From positions 56,409 to 120,408 of the forward strand of contig JANMHJ010000035.1 in the NCBI GenBank assembly GCA_031375105.1: DNA of 64,000 bases, given 5' to 3'. Below, piece by piece: positions 34,310 through 43,680 of this stretch (the stretch's first letter is position 1; every line of letters begins with the position of its first letter). The DNA comes from JANMDU01 sp031375105 (lineage in GTDB: Bacteria > Pseudomonadota > Gammaproteobacteria > Burkholderiales > Burkholderiaceae_C). A program made the position numbers and the translations under genes. The notes beneath the pieces are model-generated. The model worked only from the letters and a program-made list of their open reading frames with translations. It did no database searches and had not been told where the DNA came from.

Positions 34310-35476
34310 ATGACCCTCTTTGACTCGCTCTCCCCCGCGCTGATTCGCCTGATTGCAGGCCAGATTTGCCTGCATGCCGCGATGGCGGGGCTGCGGCTGG
34401 CGGGGCCGCTCTGGGTCTTGAAAAACGGGCAAAGTGCAGTGGCGGCTGGCTTGCTGGTGGCGCTGTTTGCCGTTTCTTCGCTCTTTGTGGCCTTGCCTGC
34501 GGGGCGCTATGCAGACCGGCATGGTTTGAAAAAGCCGTTCAGCATCTGTGTGGCAATCGCCGTGGCCGGGGCGCTCGTGCCCGTGGCATTTCCACATTTC
34601 CTCTCGTTGGCTTTAGCCGCTTTGTTGATGGGTGGGGCGACCAGCTCAGCAGTGATCTCCTTGCAGCGCCATGTGGGGCGCACGGCGCATGGCTCGGTTG
34701 AGTTGAAGCAGGCTTTTTCTTGGCTTTCTATTGGCCCGGCAGCGGCGAATTTTGTGGGGCCGTTTTTGGCGGGCGTGTTGATTGACTTTGCGGGCTATCG
34801 CGCTGCATTTGCGTTGTGCGCGCTGCTGCCTGTGCTGGCTTGGATGATGGTACGCAAAGCGCAGGAAGAGCCGATGCGCTCTGCCATGCCAGAAGCCAAC
34901 GAGGCTGCCGTGCCGCGCCGCGCTTGGGATTTGCTGCGCGACAAAGATTTTCGCCGCCTGCTACTGGTGAATTGGTTTATGAGCACCTGCTGGGATGCGC
35001 ATGCTTTCCTCGTGCCTGTGATGGGGCATGAGCGTGGCTATTCGGCCTCGGTGATTGGCACGATCTTTGGTGCGTTTGCGGTTGCAGCGGCGGCGGTGCG
35101 GGTGTTGCTGCCGGTGCTCGCGCACAGCTTGCGCGAATGGGCGGTGATCACGGTCGCGATGGTGATGACGGCGATGCTCTTTGTGGTGTATCCGCTGATG
35201 CCCACGGCGCTCTCTATGGGCGTGGTGTCCGTGTTTTTGGGCTTTACTTTGGGCTGCGTGCAGCCGATGATCATGAGCACCTTGCATCAGATCACGCCTG
35301 AGGAGCGCCATGGCGAGGCACTGGGCCTGCGCATGATCACGATCAACGCATCCAGCGTGGCCATGCCTTTGATCTTGGGCGCGGTCGGGGCGACGCTGGG
35401 CACATCGGTTTTGTTTTGGGCCATTGCCGCGCTGGTGGGCGTGGGCTCGTATCAGGCGACCAAGCTCAAGACCTGA
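34310..35476 (+). CDS. Major facilitator superfamily transporter
   Basis: 388 residues with about 12 hydrophobic helices. The loop signature between helices 2 and 3 is LPAGRYADRHGLKKPF. There is no large periplasmic or central loop. Substrate unknown; drug or metabolite efflux is common for this size. It begins 14 bases after rmuC and may be co-transcribed. It converges with truA across repeat copy J. Confidence 0.88.
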   Translation: MTLFDSLSPALIRLIAGQICLHAAMAGLRLAGPLWVLKNGQSAVAAGLLVALFAVSSLFVALPAGRYADRHGLKKPFSICVAIAVAGALVPVAFPHFLSLALAALLMGGATSSAVISLQRHVGRTAHGSVELKQAFSWLSIGPAAANFVGPFLAGVLIDFAGYRAAFALCALLPVLAWMMVRKAQEEPMRSAMPEANEAAVPRRAWDLLRDKDFRRLLLVNWFMSTCWDAHAFLVPVMGHERGYSASVIGTIFGAFAVAAAAVRVLLPVLAHSLREWAVITVAMVMTAMLFVVYPLMPTALSMGVVSVFLGFTLGCVQPMIMSTLHQITPEERHGEALGLRMITINASSVAMPLILGAVGATLGTSVLFWAIAALVGVGSYQATKLKT

Positions 35477-35491
35477 TTTTTTAAGCTTTTT

Positions 35492-35540
35492 AGGCTGTTA
35501 GCTGTTATAAAATATACGTAGTTTGCTATAAAAATGATAG
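35492..35540 (-). repeat. Dispersed repeat copy J, between convergent genes
   Basis: Reverse copy: AGGCTGTTAGCTGTTATAAA, then GTTTGCTATAAAAATGATAG. Confidence 0.7.
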
Positions 35541-35558
35541 TGTATGGGGCGTTTACGT

Positions 35559-36359
35559 TTATACAGGCAGCCAATCGAACGCTGCTGTGCGCTCTGGCAA
35601 GCCCCATTCAGGTGCATAGGTGGGCCCGAGAAAATACAGACCATCAGGTGAAAAAGTAGGCGCTGCGGACTCCCGTTTTTTTGCATCAATGACTTCGCGC
35701 ATCCATTCGGGCGGCTGTTCGCCTCGGCCAATGGTGAGCAGGCAGCCCATGATGTTGCGGATCATGTGATGCAGGAAAGCGGTGGCTTCAAAGTCAAAAC
35801 GAAAATAAGCATTGCGTTGGTTGATGTCGGCTCGAAGTAAGGTTTTGATGGGCGAGAGCGCTTGGCATTGCGATGCGCGAAACGAGGAAAAATCATGCTC
35901 GCCCAAGAGCATCTGTGCGGCCTCCCTCATCGCTTGCAAATTCAAGGGCAGATGCGACCAGCCGGCGCGACCAAGTTCTAAGCTCGGGCGCATCGGTGAT
36001 TGAAGCACGATATAGGCGTAGCGACGCGTCAGGGCGTTTGCACGGGAGTGAAATTCCTGCGGCATGGGCTTGGCCCATTGCACCGCAATATCATTGGGTA
36101 GAAAACGGTTCACGCCGCGCATCCAGGAGAAGGTGTCGCGCTCAAGCGGCGTGTCAAAGTGAACGACTTGCATCAGCGCATGCACGCCAGAGTCGGTGCG
36201 GCCTGTGCAATTGGTGATGACGCGCTGATCTAGCGGCAAACCGCAAAAGAGGCGAAGTGCGTCTTCGAGCTTGTCTTGAACGGTGTTGCCGCCTTTTTGG
36301 CTTTGCCAGCCGAGATAGCGCGTGCCCGAATAGCTCAGGCCAAGAGCCACACGTGTCAT
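35559..36359 (-). CDS. truA: tRNA pseudouridine(38-40) synthase
   Basis: 266 residues. Isomerises uridines 38-40 of the tRNA anticodon arm. The catalytic Asp is D56 in NCTGRTDSGVHALMQVVHFDT; GWQSQKGGNTVQDKLEDAL at the N-terminus and FLHHMIRNIMGCLLTIGRGE near the C-terminus are family marks. It follows fimV by about 50 bases on the same strand, the fimV-truA order seen in many beta- and gammaproteobacteria. Confidence 0.96.
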   Translation of the reverse strand: MTRVALGLSYSGTRYLGWQSQKGGNTVQDKLEDALRLFCGLPLDQRVITNCTGRTDSGVHALMQVVHFDTPLERDTFSWMRGVNRFLPNDIAVQWAKPMPQEFHSRANALTRRYAYIVLQSPMRPSLELGRAGWSHLPLNLQAMREAAQMLLGEHDFSSFRASQCQALSPIKTLLRADINQRNAYFRFDFEATAFLHHMIRNIMGCLLTIGRGEQPPEWMREVIDAKKRESAAPTFSPDGLYFLGPTYAPEWGLPERTAAFDWLPV

Positions 36360-36407
36360 GGCAGGGGCGACGCTTTGAAACTTGCGGCTAGATGCAGGCT
36401 GAAAAAA

Positions 36408-39236
36408 TCAGCCCAAGTCCGCCAGCATCTTCAAGGCACGCGCTTTGAGCGGACCGCTGGCTTCGTCGGCCACTTCTTGCACCATAGAACGTGCGCCATC
36501 AGCATCGCCAATGTCACGGAATTCCATGGCCAGAGCGAGTTTGGTTTCTAGCGGATCACCGCTGACACCCGCATCAATCGCACTCGACGCTGCGGCGGCA
36601 TTTGAAACCGGAAAATCAAGCGAGAGGCCGCCCAGATCAAACTCTAAAGCTGCGGGCTCGCTAGGGCCTGTTTTTAATGACATCGGCGCTGTGGGCGCAG
36701 GTGAGGACATCGGCGTGGCAGAGAAATTCAGGCCATTGGAGAACGATGCCAAATCTGGCTCGGAGAGCTTGACATCGTCTAGCCCGGCTGGCTGGCTCAT
36801 GTCGAAGTCCACCGTTGGCTCGGGCACGCTCATCGCACGTACGGAAATGGTGGGCTCTTGCGCTGCTGGTGACATGAGCATGCCATTGCCAATATCTGGC
36901 GAGGCCATGAGATCGTCGCCTCCTGCGCTGAAGTCGAGGTCGAGGTCGATATCAAAGTCGTCGTTGGCCTGCGGTCTGGCTTGCTGAGGCACGGTGCTGG
37001 TGGCGTTGAAAGCTGCAGTGGCTGCTCCTGCAGCAAGAGCAGCTGCGCCTCCCAGCATCACGCTACCTGCCAAACCTGCGCTGCTGGGCGCATTGCCTTG
37101 GCTATAAAGCGGGTTGGCGGGTTCCATCTCGCGGCCCAAGGCGCTGGCGGCATCCCATTCAGGGCCTGCGCCTTGTGTGAGGTTAAAGGCTTCTTTGGCC
37201 ACGGCTTCGAAGGCCTTGGCATCACGGCGCTTGGCGTAGATCTCCATCAGCTTGGCATGGATGGCCACGCGCGAGGGAGAAGTGCGCATGGCTTCTTTGA
37301 GGATTTCCTCGGCTTGCAAATCACGACCATAGGCCAAGTAAACATCGGCTTCTGCTACTGGATCAACATCTCCAGCAGCATCTAGCTGGCTGGGTGAATA
37401 CACCATGGAGGAGCCTGCACCGCCACCCGAGTTGGAATCAGCCGTATCCACGCGCTGGCCACCCGATGCGCCGAAGAATGAATCAGGCTGCAAACGGCTT
37501 TCTAGGAAGGAGCTGTCGACTTGTGCGCCTTTATTACGTTGGCGATTGCGCCAAAATGCCAAGCCGCCCAAACCAGCAAGCAATGCGCCTGCGCCAGGCA
37601 AGAGGAGCGGATTGTCCATCAAGCTTTCCATGAAGCTTGGCTCAGGTGGAGGTGGGGGAGGGGGGGCTTTGGGTTTGGCAACAGCGACAGGTGCGGGTGC
37701 GGAAGCAGCGGCAACAACGGGTGCAGCAACGGTGGCGGTGGTCGCTGTGGTTGCGGCTGGGCTGGTAGCGACGGGTGTCGTGCTTGCAACAGTGCTCGTG
37801 CTGACGGGTGACGAAGCAACGGGCGCTGAAGCGGCTGGCTTAGGCGCAGAAGCTGCTGGAGCGGCAGCAGCTACGACAGGGGCTGCAACGGGCGCTGCAG
37901 TCGGCGTGGGTGCTTTGGCTGCGGTGCTTGTGGGCGCAGCAGGTGTACTCGGTGTAGCAACAGGCAGTTTTACACCTGGCGCACTGGCTACTGCGCCAAC
38001 AGGTGCAGCAGCGCCTGGCTTAGCTACGGTGGTGGTACCGAGTTTGTTGAGATCTTGGATGTTTTTGGAGAGCTCAGCCACGCGTGCGGCGTTGTCTTTG
38101 GCCTGCTTTTCTTTGGCAATCGCATCTTCCTTGGCTTTGGCGGCGACGGAGCCTTTGCTCAGAGTGAGTTTGTCAGGTGCGGTGGCCTGCGCTTTGGGTT
38201 CGCTCACATTGGCTTGCACTTTGCCACCTGCTGCGCGGCTCGGCGCAGCAGCGGTGGCCGTGGGCGCACCCGCAGCCAAGCGACGGCGGAATTCATTGAA
38301 ATCTTTGGCCTGCGCGATGATGGTTTGCTTGGCTTCGCCTTCGGCCGTGCTGGGCGCACTGCTGGCTGCGGCTTGCATGTCAATCACAGCGCCTGATTTA
38401 AGGCGATTGACATTGCCGCCGATAAAGGCATCGGGGCTTGCGCGTAGCATGGCCACAAGCATTTGATCCAAGGACAGGCCTGCCGGCTTGTAGCGCGCGG
38501 CCAAGGCAGCTGCCGTATCGCCAGATTTGACAGCTATGCCGTCCTTGGGCGTGGGCTGAGCTGGTTTGTCGGTGGGTTTGGGCGTGGTTTTTGGCGCACC
38601 GTCTGTTTTGGTCGGGCGAGTTGCTGCTGCCACTGCGGGGATCGAAGGGCGGGCCGTAGCTGCGGGTAAGGGCGAAGGCGCGTTGGCGGGGGCTGAAGAG
38701 GCAGCAGGCGTGGCGCCGGTCGGGGCAGCAGCTTGGCGCATGTTGGAGGGGTCAAACAGCATCGTGTAATCACGCACAATGCGGCCCGAGGCCCAACTGG
38801 CTTCCAGAATCAAATCTACAAACGGTTCATTAATGGTGCGGTCGCTGTTGAGGCGTAAAAAGGCGCTGCCATTGGCGCGGCGCTGCAAACTGATTTGCAC
38901 TGCTCCTAAGGCTTGGTTGTATTCCAAGCCGGCAGCGCGAAAGGCTTCCGGGTTGGCCACGGCCGTGCGCAGGCTGGCCGCTTCTTCGGCGGTGATTTCA
39001 GGCACATCAATCTCGGCTCGCAAAGGTTCGCCCAGCGCAGACAGCACATTGATGCGGCCCAGCGCTAGTGCCATGGCATCTTGCGCAGCCAAGCTGAGCA
39101 CCATGCTCAAAACGGCGGCTGCGATGGGTGTTCGCCAAGACGCGATGCGAGCTTGGCCATGCAACGGCAAAAGATCAGCGAGCAACCCTGATGCGGATCG
39201 CGACGGCGTAACAGGATTTGTAGTCATTTTGCGCAC
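36408..39236 (-). CDS. fimV: FimV-family inner-membrane hub protein
   Basis: 942 residues. In order: signal region; FimV N-terminal domain (LGRINVLSALGEPLRAEIDVPEI to TIVDYTMLFDPSNMR-like end); Pro/Ala linker; LysM-like peptidoglycan-binding segment (AVKSGDTAAALAARYKPAGLSLDQMLVAMLRASPDAF); a very long Ala/Pro/Thr-rich tract ending in seven prolines near residue 520; one transmembrane helix (LLLPGAGALLAGLGGLAFW); a cytoplasmic acidic part with TPR-like helices (VYLAYGRDLQAEEILKEAM); and the C-terminal FimV domain (LALAMEFRDIGDADGARSM). FimV organises type IV pilus and polar functions in other bacteria; no pilus genes are nearby. Confidence 0.92.
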   Translation of the reverse strand: MRKMTTNPVTPSRSASGLLADLLPLHGQARIASWRTPIAAAVLSMVLSLAAQDAMALALGRINVLSALGEPLRAEIDVPEITAEEAASLRTAVANPEAFRAAGLEYNQALGAVQISLQRRANGSAFLRLNSDRTINEPFVDLILEASWASGRIVRDYTMLFDPSNMRQAAAPTGATPAASSAPANAPSPLPAATARPSIPAVAAATRPTKTDGAPKTTPKPTDKPAQPTPKDGIAVKSGDTAAALAARYKPAGLSLDQMLVAMLRASPDAFIGGNVNRLKSGAVIDMQAAASSAPSTAEGEAKQTIIAQAKDFNEFRRRLAAGAPTATAAAPSRAAGGKVQANVSEPKAQATAPDKLTLSKGSVAAKAKEDAIAKEKQAKDNAARVAELSKNIQDLNKLGTTTVAKPGAAAPVGAVASAPGVKLPVATPSTPAAPTSTAAKAPTPTAAPVAAPVVAAAAPAASAPKPAASAPVASSPVSTSTVASTTPVATSPAATTATTATVAAPVVAAASAPAPVAVAKPKAPPPPPPPEPSFMESLMDNPLLLPGAGALLAGLGGLAFWRNRQRNKGAQVDSSFLESRLQPDSFFGASGGQRVDTADSNSGGGAGSSMVYSPSQLDAAGDVDPVAEADVYLAYGRDLQAEEILKEAMRTSPSRVAIHAKLMEIYAKRRDAKAFEAVAKEAFNLTQGAGPEWDAASALGREMEPANPLYSQGNAPSSAGLAGSVMLGGAAALAAGAATAAFNATSTVPQQARPQANDDFDIDLDLDFSAGGDDLMASPDIGNGMLMSPAAQEPTISVRAMSVPEPTVDFDMSQPAGLDDVKLSEPDLASFSNGLNFSATPMSSPAPTAPMSLKTGPSEPAALEFDLGGLSLDFPVSNAAAASSAIDAGVSGDPLETKLALAMEFRDIGDADGARSMVQEVADEASGPLKARALKMLADLG

Positions 39237-39430
39237 ACTGGGCCTCTACTCTTTTTCGGAAAAAGAACCTTAACATCAACTAGTTAGCTTGACAAGCTGA
39301 GAATTGGTCTAAGGTTTTAAACCCCTTGATTATCAACGCTTTATGGGGTTGATTTTGTTGTCTGCTCACAACGCAAACGCTTTGTTGCGACTGTTGAGCC
39401 GGTCAGATGCTGCGAAATGACAGATAACTA

Positions 39431-39466
39431 AAAGGGCTGAATTTGTAACAAATTCAGCCCTTTTTT
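39431..39466. terminator. Intrinsic terminator downstream of asd
   Basis: Perfect 14-bp stem AAAGGGCTGAATTT / AAATTCAGCCCTTT (39431-39444, 39450-39463) with a 5-base loop. T-runs occur on both strands, six T on the plus strand and TTTT on the minus, so it can end asd transcription and perhaps act both ways. Confidence 0.85.
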
Positions 39467-39493
39467 CTCGCGTTTTGAGCTTGCCAGACGGAT

Positions 39494-40657
39494 TTAAGCG
39501 TCCAACAAAATGCGCAACATCCGGCGCAGCGGTTCGGCAGCGCCCCATAAAAGCTGGTCGCCAATGGTGAATGCGCCCAGATATTCCGGTCCCATGGCCA
39601 TTTTGCGGATGCGGCCCACAGGAATGGTCATCGTGCCCGTTACAGCCACGGGTGTCAGGCCAGCGAGGGTGGCTTCGCGGGTGTTAGAGATCACTTTGAC
39701 CCAAGCGTTGTCTTGAGCGATCATGGCTTCAATGTCGGCCAAAGGCACATCTTTCTTGAGTTTGAAGGTCAACGCTTGGCTGTGGCAGCGCATCGCGCCA
39801 ACTCGAACGCAAAAACCATCTACAGGCACGGCGGGGCTGCTAAAGCCTTCGCCAAGCCCCATGATCTTGTTGGTCTCGGCCATGCCTTTCCACTCTTCTT
39901 TGGACATGCCCCAGCCGTCGGAATACGGCGGCTTCCCGAGTCCTAAATCTTTGTCGATCCAAGGAATGATGGAGCCACCGAGCGGCACGCCGAAATTGGC
40001 CACTTCGTCGCCTGCGAGGGCGCGTTGGCGGGCGGCGACTTTGCGGTCAATCTCCAAAATCGCACTTTTTGGGTCGTCCAGCAGGGATTTCACTTCCGAG
40101 TACAAGCTGCCGTATTGCGTCAGCAGTTCGCGCATGTGTTGCGCACCGCCGCCGGAGGCCGCTTGGTAGGTCTGGGTGGACATCCATTCCACGAGACCGG
40201 CTTTGTACAAAGCGCCCACGCCCATCAGCATGCAAGAGACAGTGCAATTACCGCCGATCCAGTTGTTGCCGCCTTTGGCCATGGCATTCTTGATCACGGG
40301 CATGTTGACGGGATCGAGAATGATCACGGCATCTGAATTCATGCGCAGCGTGGAGGCGGCATCGATCCAGTGGCCGTTCCAGCCCGTGGCGCGCAGCTTG
40401 GGGAAGACCTCGGCGGTGTAGTCGCCGCCTTGGGCGGTGATGATGATGTCGCACTTGGTAAGCGCTGCGATATCGAAAGCGTCTTTCAGCATTTTCTCGT
40501 TTTTCGCTTGCGCGGGGGCTGTGCCACCTGCGTTGGAGGTGGAGAGAAAGACGGGTTCGATGTGATCGAAATCTTTCTCAGCAATCATGCGATCAATCAG
40601 CACAGAGCCGACCATGCCGCGCCAGCCTACGAGGCCTACCGTGTTTCCTACTTTCAT
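39494..40657 (-). CDS. asd: Aspartate-semialdehyde dehydrogenase
   Basis: 387 residues. Reduces aspartyl phosphate to the semialdehyde on the path to lysine, methionine, threonine and diaminopimelate. VGLVGWRGMVGSVLIDRM is the NADP-binding start; the active-site Cys is in GGNCTVSCMLMG, and the later FCVRVGAMRCHSQALTFKL carries the conserved Arg/His region. It matches the longer, gammaproteobacterial-type Asd. ATG 40657 is chosen over 40663 by fit to the family and the AAAGGG spacing. Confidence 0.96.
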   Translation of the reverse strand: MKVGNTVGLVGWRGMVGSVLIDRMIAEKDFDHIEPVFLSTSNAGGTAPAQAKNEKMLKDAFDIAALTKCDIIITAQGGDYTAEVFPKLRATGWNGHWIDAASTLRMNSDAVIILDPVNMPVIKNAMAKGGNNWIGGNCTVSCMLMGVGALYKAGLVEWMSTQTYQAASGGGAQHMRELLTQYGSLYSEVKSLLDDPKSAILEIDRKVAARQRALAGDEVANFGVPLGGSIIPWIDKDLGLGKPPYSDGWGMSKEEWKGMAETNKIMGLGEGFSSPAVPVDGFCVRVGAMRCHSQALTFKLKKDVPLADIEAMIAQDNAWVKVISNTREATLAGLTPVAVTGTMTIPVGRIRKMAMGPEYLGAFTIGDQLLWGAAEPLRRMLRILLDA

Positions 40658-40714
40658 TTGCATTGCCCTTTCAAAGTTTCAAATCGCTTCAATAAAATTT
40701 TTAAAGCTACTTTG

Positions 40715-40757
40715 CCCCGGCTCGTCTGTGTCCGGGGAGGGCGCAAGACGAACCGGG
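40715..40757 (-). promoter_or_regulatory. Leader of asd with two mutually exclusive hairpins
   Basis: On the minus strand a 12-bp stem (one G-U) pairs 40746-40757 with 40716-40727. A shorter GC-only stem CCCCGG/CCGGGG pairs 40732-40737 with 40715-40720 and shares the same 3' arm. Only one can form. A T-rich stretch (AATTTTATT) follows before the start. Confidence 0.45.
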
Positions 40758-40894
40758 CTAAGTTAGCCTGTTTTAATGGTCTTGGTGGTGATCGCGCAGG
40801 CCTGCATGCCAGCAGAGCTGGTGATGGGCAGGAGATAGATTACGCGGAACATATTTGAATTATATCGCTGGAAATGAAGGTGCTTGGGTGTGGT

Positions 40895-41692
40895 TCAAAC
40901 CCACGCCTTCAAATACTCATCCCAATGCGCCTCTTGTGGCGCGAGATGGCCTAGTGTTTCTTTGACGAAGGCGATCTCGGTGTCGTATTCTTTGTCAGTA
41001 AAACCGCCGCGCATTTTTTGGAAACGGCAGTAGAGCAAATAGGTGTTCATCACGTCGGTTTCGCAGTAGCGGCGGATGTCTTCTTGGCCGCCGGCAAGGT
41101 AAGCTTCATAGACTTTGCTGCCGTCCATGCCCAGCTTGCCGGGGAAGCCGCAGAGCTTGGCCATCGCATCTAAGGGTGCGTTGGCTTTGGGCTGATACAT
41201 GGCGAGCAAATCCATCATGTCTAGGTGGCGCAGGTGGTAGCGGGAGATGTAGTTGTTCCACTTGAATTCGCGGGAATCGTGGTCGCCGCCGTCGCCCATG
41301 TCCCAGTATTTGTTGGCGTTTGCGCCGTGGATCATGCCTCGGTAGTGCAGCACGGGCAGGTCAAAGCCGCCGCCATTCCAGCTCACGAGCTGGGGCACGT
41401 GCTTCTCTAGGCTGCCGAAGAATTGCTGGATGATTTTGGCCTCTGAGGCATCGTCTCGATCCACGAAGCTGTGCACGCGCAGGCCTTCTGCATTGCGAAA
41501 AACGACGCTGATGCACAGGATGCGCTGCAAGTGCAAAGGCATGAAATCTGACTTGTTGTCGGCTTTGCGAGCAGCTGCCCACTGCGCATGAACTTGCGGG
41601 TCAGTGAGCGCTGGGTCATACGCGCCCAAGGCACGCAGGCCTTTCACATCAGGGATGCTTTCAATGTCAAACACCATCACAGGCCAAGCCAT
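40895..41692 (-). CDS. PolB-like 3'-5' exonuclease
   Basis: 265 residues of the predicted 3'-5' exonuclease family related to the proofreading domain of B-family polymerases. DEDD-type acidic residues are seen in VFDIESIPD (Exo I), VSWNGGGFDLPVLHYR (Exo II) and YCETDVMNTYLLYCRF (Exo III). It acts on DNA or RNA ends; role unknown. The gene occupies the place after nlpD where rpoS stands in many proteobacteria. Confidence 0.9.
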   Translation of the reverse strand: MAWPVMVFDIESIPDVKGLRALGAYDPALTDPQVHAQWAAARKADNKSDFMPLHLQRILCISVVFRNAEGLRVHSFVDRDDASEAKIIQQFFGSLEKHVPQLVSWNGGGFDLPVLHYRGMIHGANANKYWDMGDGGDHDSREFKWNNYISRYHLRHLDMMDLLAMYQPKANAPLDAMAKLCGFPGKLGMDGSKVYEAYLAGGQEDIRRYCETDVMNTYLLYCRFQKMRGGFTDKEYDTEIAFVKETLGHLAPQEAHWDEYLKAWV

Positions 41693-41706
41693 ATCAGCAT
41701 CCTTTT

Positions 41707-41755
41707 ACTATGAATTCGATAGCACTCCGCGCACGTTCTATAACGGGTAGTGCCC
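41707..41755 (+). repeat. Dispersed repeat copy K, between nlpD and the exonuclease gene
   Basis: Forward copy, near consensus: ACTATGAATTCGATAGCACT, CCGCGCACGTTCTATAACGG and GTAGTGCCC. Confidence 0.92.
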
Positions 41756-41771
41756 TAAAACGCTTAAAAAA

Positions 41772-42785
41772 TCAACGTGTGGGTAGCAGGCGCAGCGGAT
41801 CCACTGGCTTGCCTTGGCGGCGAATCTCGAAATGCAACTTGACGCGGTCTGCATCAGAATTGCCCATCTCGGCGATTTTTTGGCCTTTGCGTACGGTTTG
41901 GTCTTCTTTGACCAAGAGGGTTTGGTTGTGTGCGTAGGCGGTGAGGTAGGTGTTGTTGTGTTTCAAGATCACCAAATTGCCGTAGCCACGCAAGCCTGCG
42001 CCCGCATACACGACGCGGCCGTCGCCTGCGGCCAAGATCGGATCTCCTAGCTTGCCGCCGATGCCTACGCCTTTGTTTTTCACTTCGTCAAAGGTAGCGA
42101 CCACATTGCTTGCGCCGCCAGTGATGGGCCAAATCCACTGCACATCTTCGTCGCTCGGCGATGAGGCGGGCGGCATCGGCGCGCTGGCGACGGGAGCGGG
42201 CATGGGTGTGACGCTGGGGGCGGCGGCGGTACGTGTGCCGGGCGGCGGCACGCTGGTGGCAGTGACGGACGAAGGCGTGCTGACGGGGCGCGTGACCACG
42301 GCATCGGAGGCAGGCGCTGCGGGTGTGTTGGCTGCTGGCAGGGGCGCGGCAGCCACAGCCACTGTTCCGGGCGGGATGATGCGCAGCACTTGGCCGACTT
42401 CGATGATGTTGGGGTTGTCCACGTTGTTCCAGCGGGCGATGTCACGCCAGCTTTGGCCGGCATCCAGGCCTATGCGGATCAGCGTGTCGCCAGGGCGCAC
42501 GGTGTAGTAGCCGGGCTTTCCCGCGTTTTCTTGGCCTAGCGGTGGCTTAACGGCAGCAGCTGGCGGGGCAACCGCCGCGTTGGAGGGCGTGGCTGCTGTG
42601 GCCGGAGCAGGCAACGAGGGCGCTGTGCGACCCGACATGGTGCCACGGTCTTCCACCGGAGCGCTCGCGCCTGTGGGGCGCTGGGAGGCGCAGCCTGTGA
42701 TGAAGGCGGCTGCGAGCAGCCAGGCTGCTAAGCGAATTCCAGAGCAAATTCCTAAGCGGCTGAACGCTGTGGTTCGGTGTGTCAT
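41772..42785 (-). CDS. nlpD: NlpD-like lipoprotein, LysM plus M23 peptidase-like domain
   Basis: 337 residues. Lipoprotein signal peptide with lipobox FITGC (Cys near residue 32), one LysM domain (GYYTVRPGDTLIRIGLDAGQSWRDIARWNNVDNPNIIEVGQVLRI), a long Pro/Ala-rich linker and a C-terminal LytM/M23 domain (GGKLGDPILAAGDGRVVYAGAGLRGYGNLVILKHNNTYLTAYAHNQ). The zinc-binding H-x3-D of active M23 enzymes is not evident, as in NlpD, which activates amidases instead. Third gene of surE-pcm-nlpD. Confidence 0.93.
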   Translation of the reverse strand: MTHRTTAFSRLGICSGIRLAAWLLAAAFITGCASQRPTGASAPVEDRGTMSGRTAPSLPAPATAATPSNAAVAPPAAAVKPPLGQENAGKPGYYTVRPGDTLIRIGLDAGQSWRDIARWNNVDNPNIIEVGQVLRIIPPGTVAVAAAPLPAANTPAAPASDAVVTRPVSTPSSVTATSVPPPGTRTAAAPSVTPMPAPVASAPMPPASSPSDEDVQWIWPITGGASNVVATFDEVKNKGVGIGGKLGDPILAAGDGRVVYAGAGLRGYGNLVILKHNNTYLTAYAHNQTLLVKEDQTVRKGQKIAEMGNSDADRVKLHFEIRRQGKPVDPLRLLPTR

Positions 42786-42806
42786 GTGCGTGTTCCCTTG
42801 CGCTGT

Positions 42807-43664
42807 TCAAGCGACTCCTGATTTTAGAGGCACAAAGAGCACACTTTCTAATACAGTTTGTTTCAGGCCGTGGGCAGTTTTGTCAATCACCATCAGGGAC
42901 TGGCTCGCGCCGCCGCTGCCGGATGTCACCATCGGCGCGACAATGCGCCCTCCCACAGCGAGCTGATCCGTCCAAGCCTGTGGAATGGCTTGCCCACCGG
43001 CTGCGGCAATGATGCCTGCATACGGCGCACCTTGGGCATAGCCCAGCATGCCGTCGCCCAGTAGCAAATGCAATGTGGGCGCAGCCAGATGACGAATATT
43101 GACCGAGGCCTTCTCATACAGCCCGCGCAGACGCTCGATGCTGTAAACCTCGTTGCAAAGCTGAGCCAAAATCGCAGCTTGATAGCCGCAGCCCGAGCCA
43201 ATTTCGAGCACACGCCCCATCTTGCCTTGCGCATCCAAAGCGCAGCCTTGGCGCAGCAGCTCGATCATCCGCGCCACCACGTTCGGCTTGGAAATCGTCT
43301 GGCTCAGGCCAATTGGTAAGCTCGTGTCTTCATAGGCTTGGCCTGCCAGAGCCGTGTCCACAAAGCGATGGCGCTCAATCAAATTCATCGCAGCGAGCAC
43401 TGCGGCATCCGTGATACCGCCCTGCGCAAGCTTGTGCACCATGCGAGCGCGCACGGCGGCTGAATCCATGCCCACGCCCAGCACCTGAGATGCCTGTGAT
43501 ACTGGTTTTTTGATGCTTTTTGGGCTGATTGCCCTTATAGAATCTGCGTAGGACGCTACATTTTTTATAGCAACAGGCTTGGGCGTTTGCACAACTGGCA
43601 CAAGCTTAGCACCGGTTTGTGGCATGCCGCTGGGCAAACGCGCGGGAAAACTAGGGCGGTTCAT
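42807..43664 (-). CDS. pcm: Protein-L-isoaspartate O-methyltransferase
   Basis: 285 residues from MNRPSF. Repairs isoaspartyl residues using SAM. Motif I is VLEIGSGCGYQAAILAQL; ISKPNVVARMIELL, YSIERLRGLYEKA and GDGMLGY follow. The domain is preceded by about 70 extra residues compared with the usual 210-220; within them repeat copy L encodes IKNVASYADSIRAISPK. A start at the internal GVGMDSAAVRARMV is also conceivable, which would leave the repeat outside the protein. Second gene of surE-pcm-nlpD. Confidence 0.92.
   Translation of the reverse strand: MNRPSFPARLPSGMPQTGAKLVPVVQTPKPVAIKNVASYADSIRAISPKSIKKPVSQASQVLGVGMDSAAVRARMVHKLAQGGITDAAVLAAMNLIERHRFVDTALAGQAYEDTSLPIGLSQTISKPNVVARMIELLRQGCALDAQGKMGRVLEIGSGCGYQAAILAQLCNEVYSIERLRGLYEKASVNIRHLAAPTLHLLLGDGMLGYAQGAPYAGIIAAAGGQAIPQAWTDQLAVGGRIVAPMVTSGSGGASQSLMVIDKTAHGLKQTVLESVLFVPLKSGVA
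43522..43573 (-). repeat. Dispersed repeat copy L, in the 5' part of pcm
   Basis: Reverse copy: GGGCTGATTGCCCTTATAGA, ATCTGCGTAGGACGCTACAT and TTTTTATAGCAA. In frame with pcm. Confidence 0.85.
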
Positions 43665-43680
43665 TCTGTTTGAATCAGGT

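Noticed and set aside
37405..38466. 353-residue plus-strand open frame opposite fimV
   Set aside because: It is the antisense shadow of the Ala/Pro/Thr-rich tract of fimV; low-complexity Gly/Ala/Val composition and no ribosome site.
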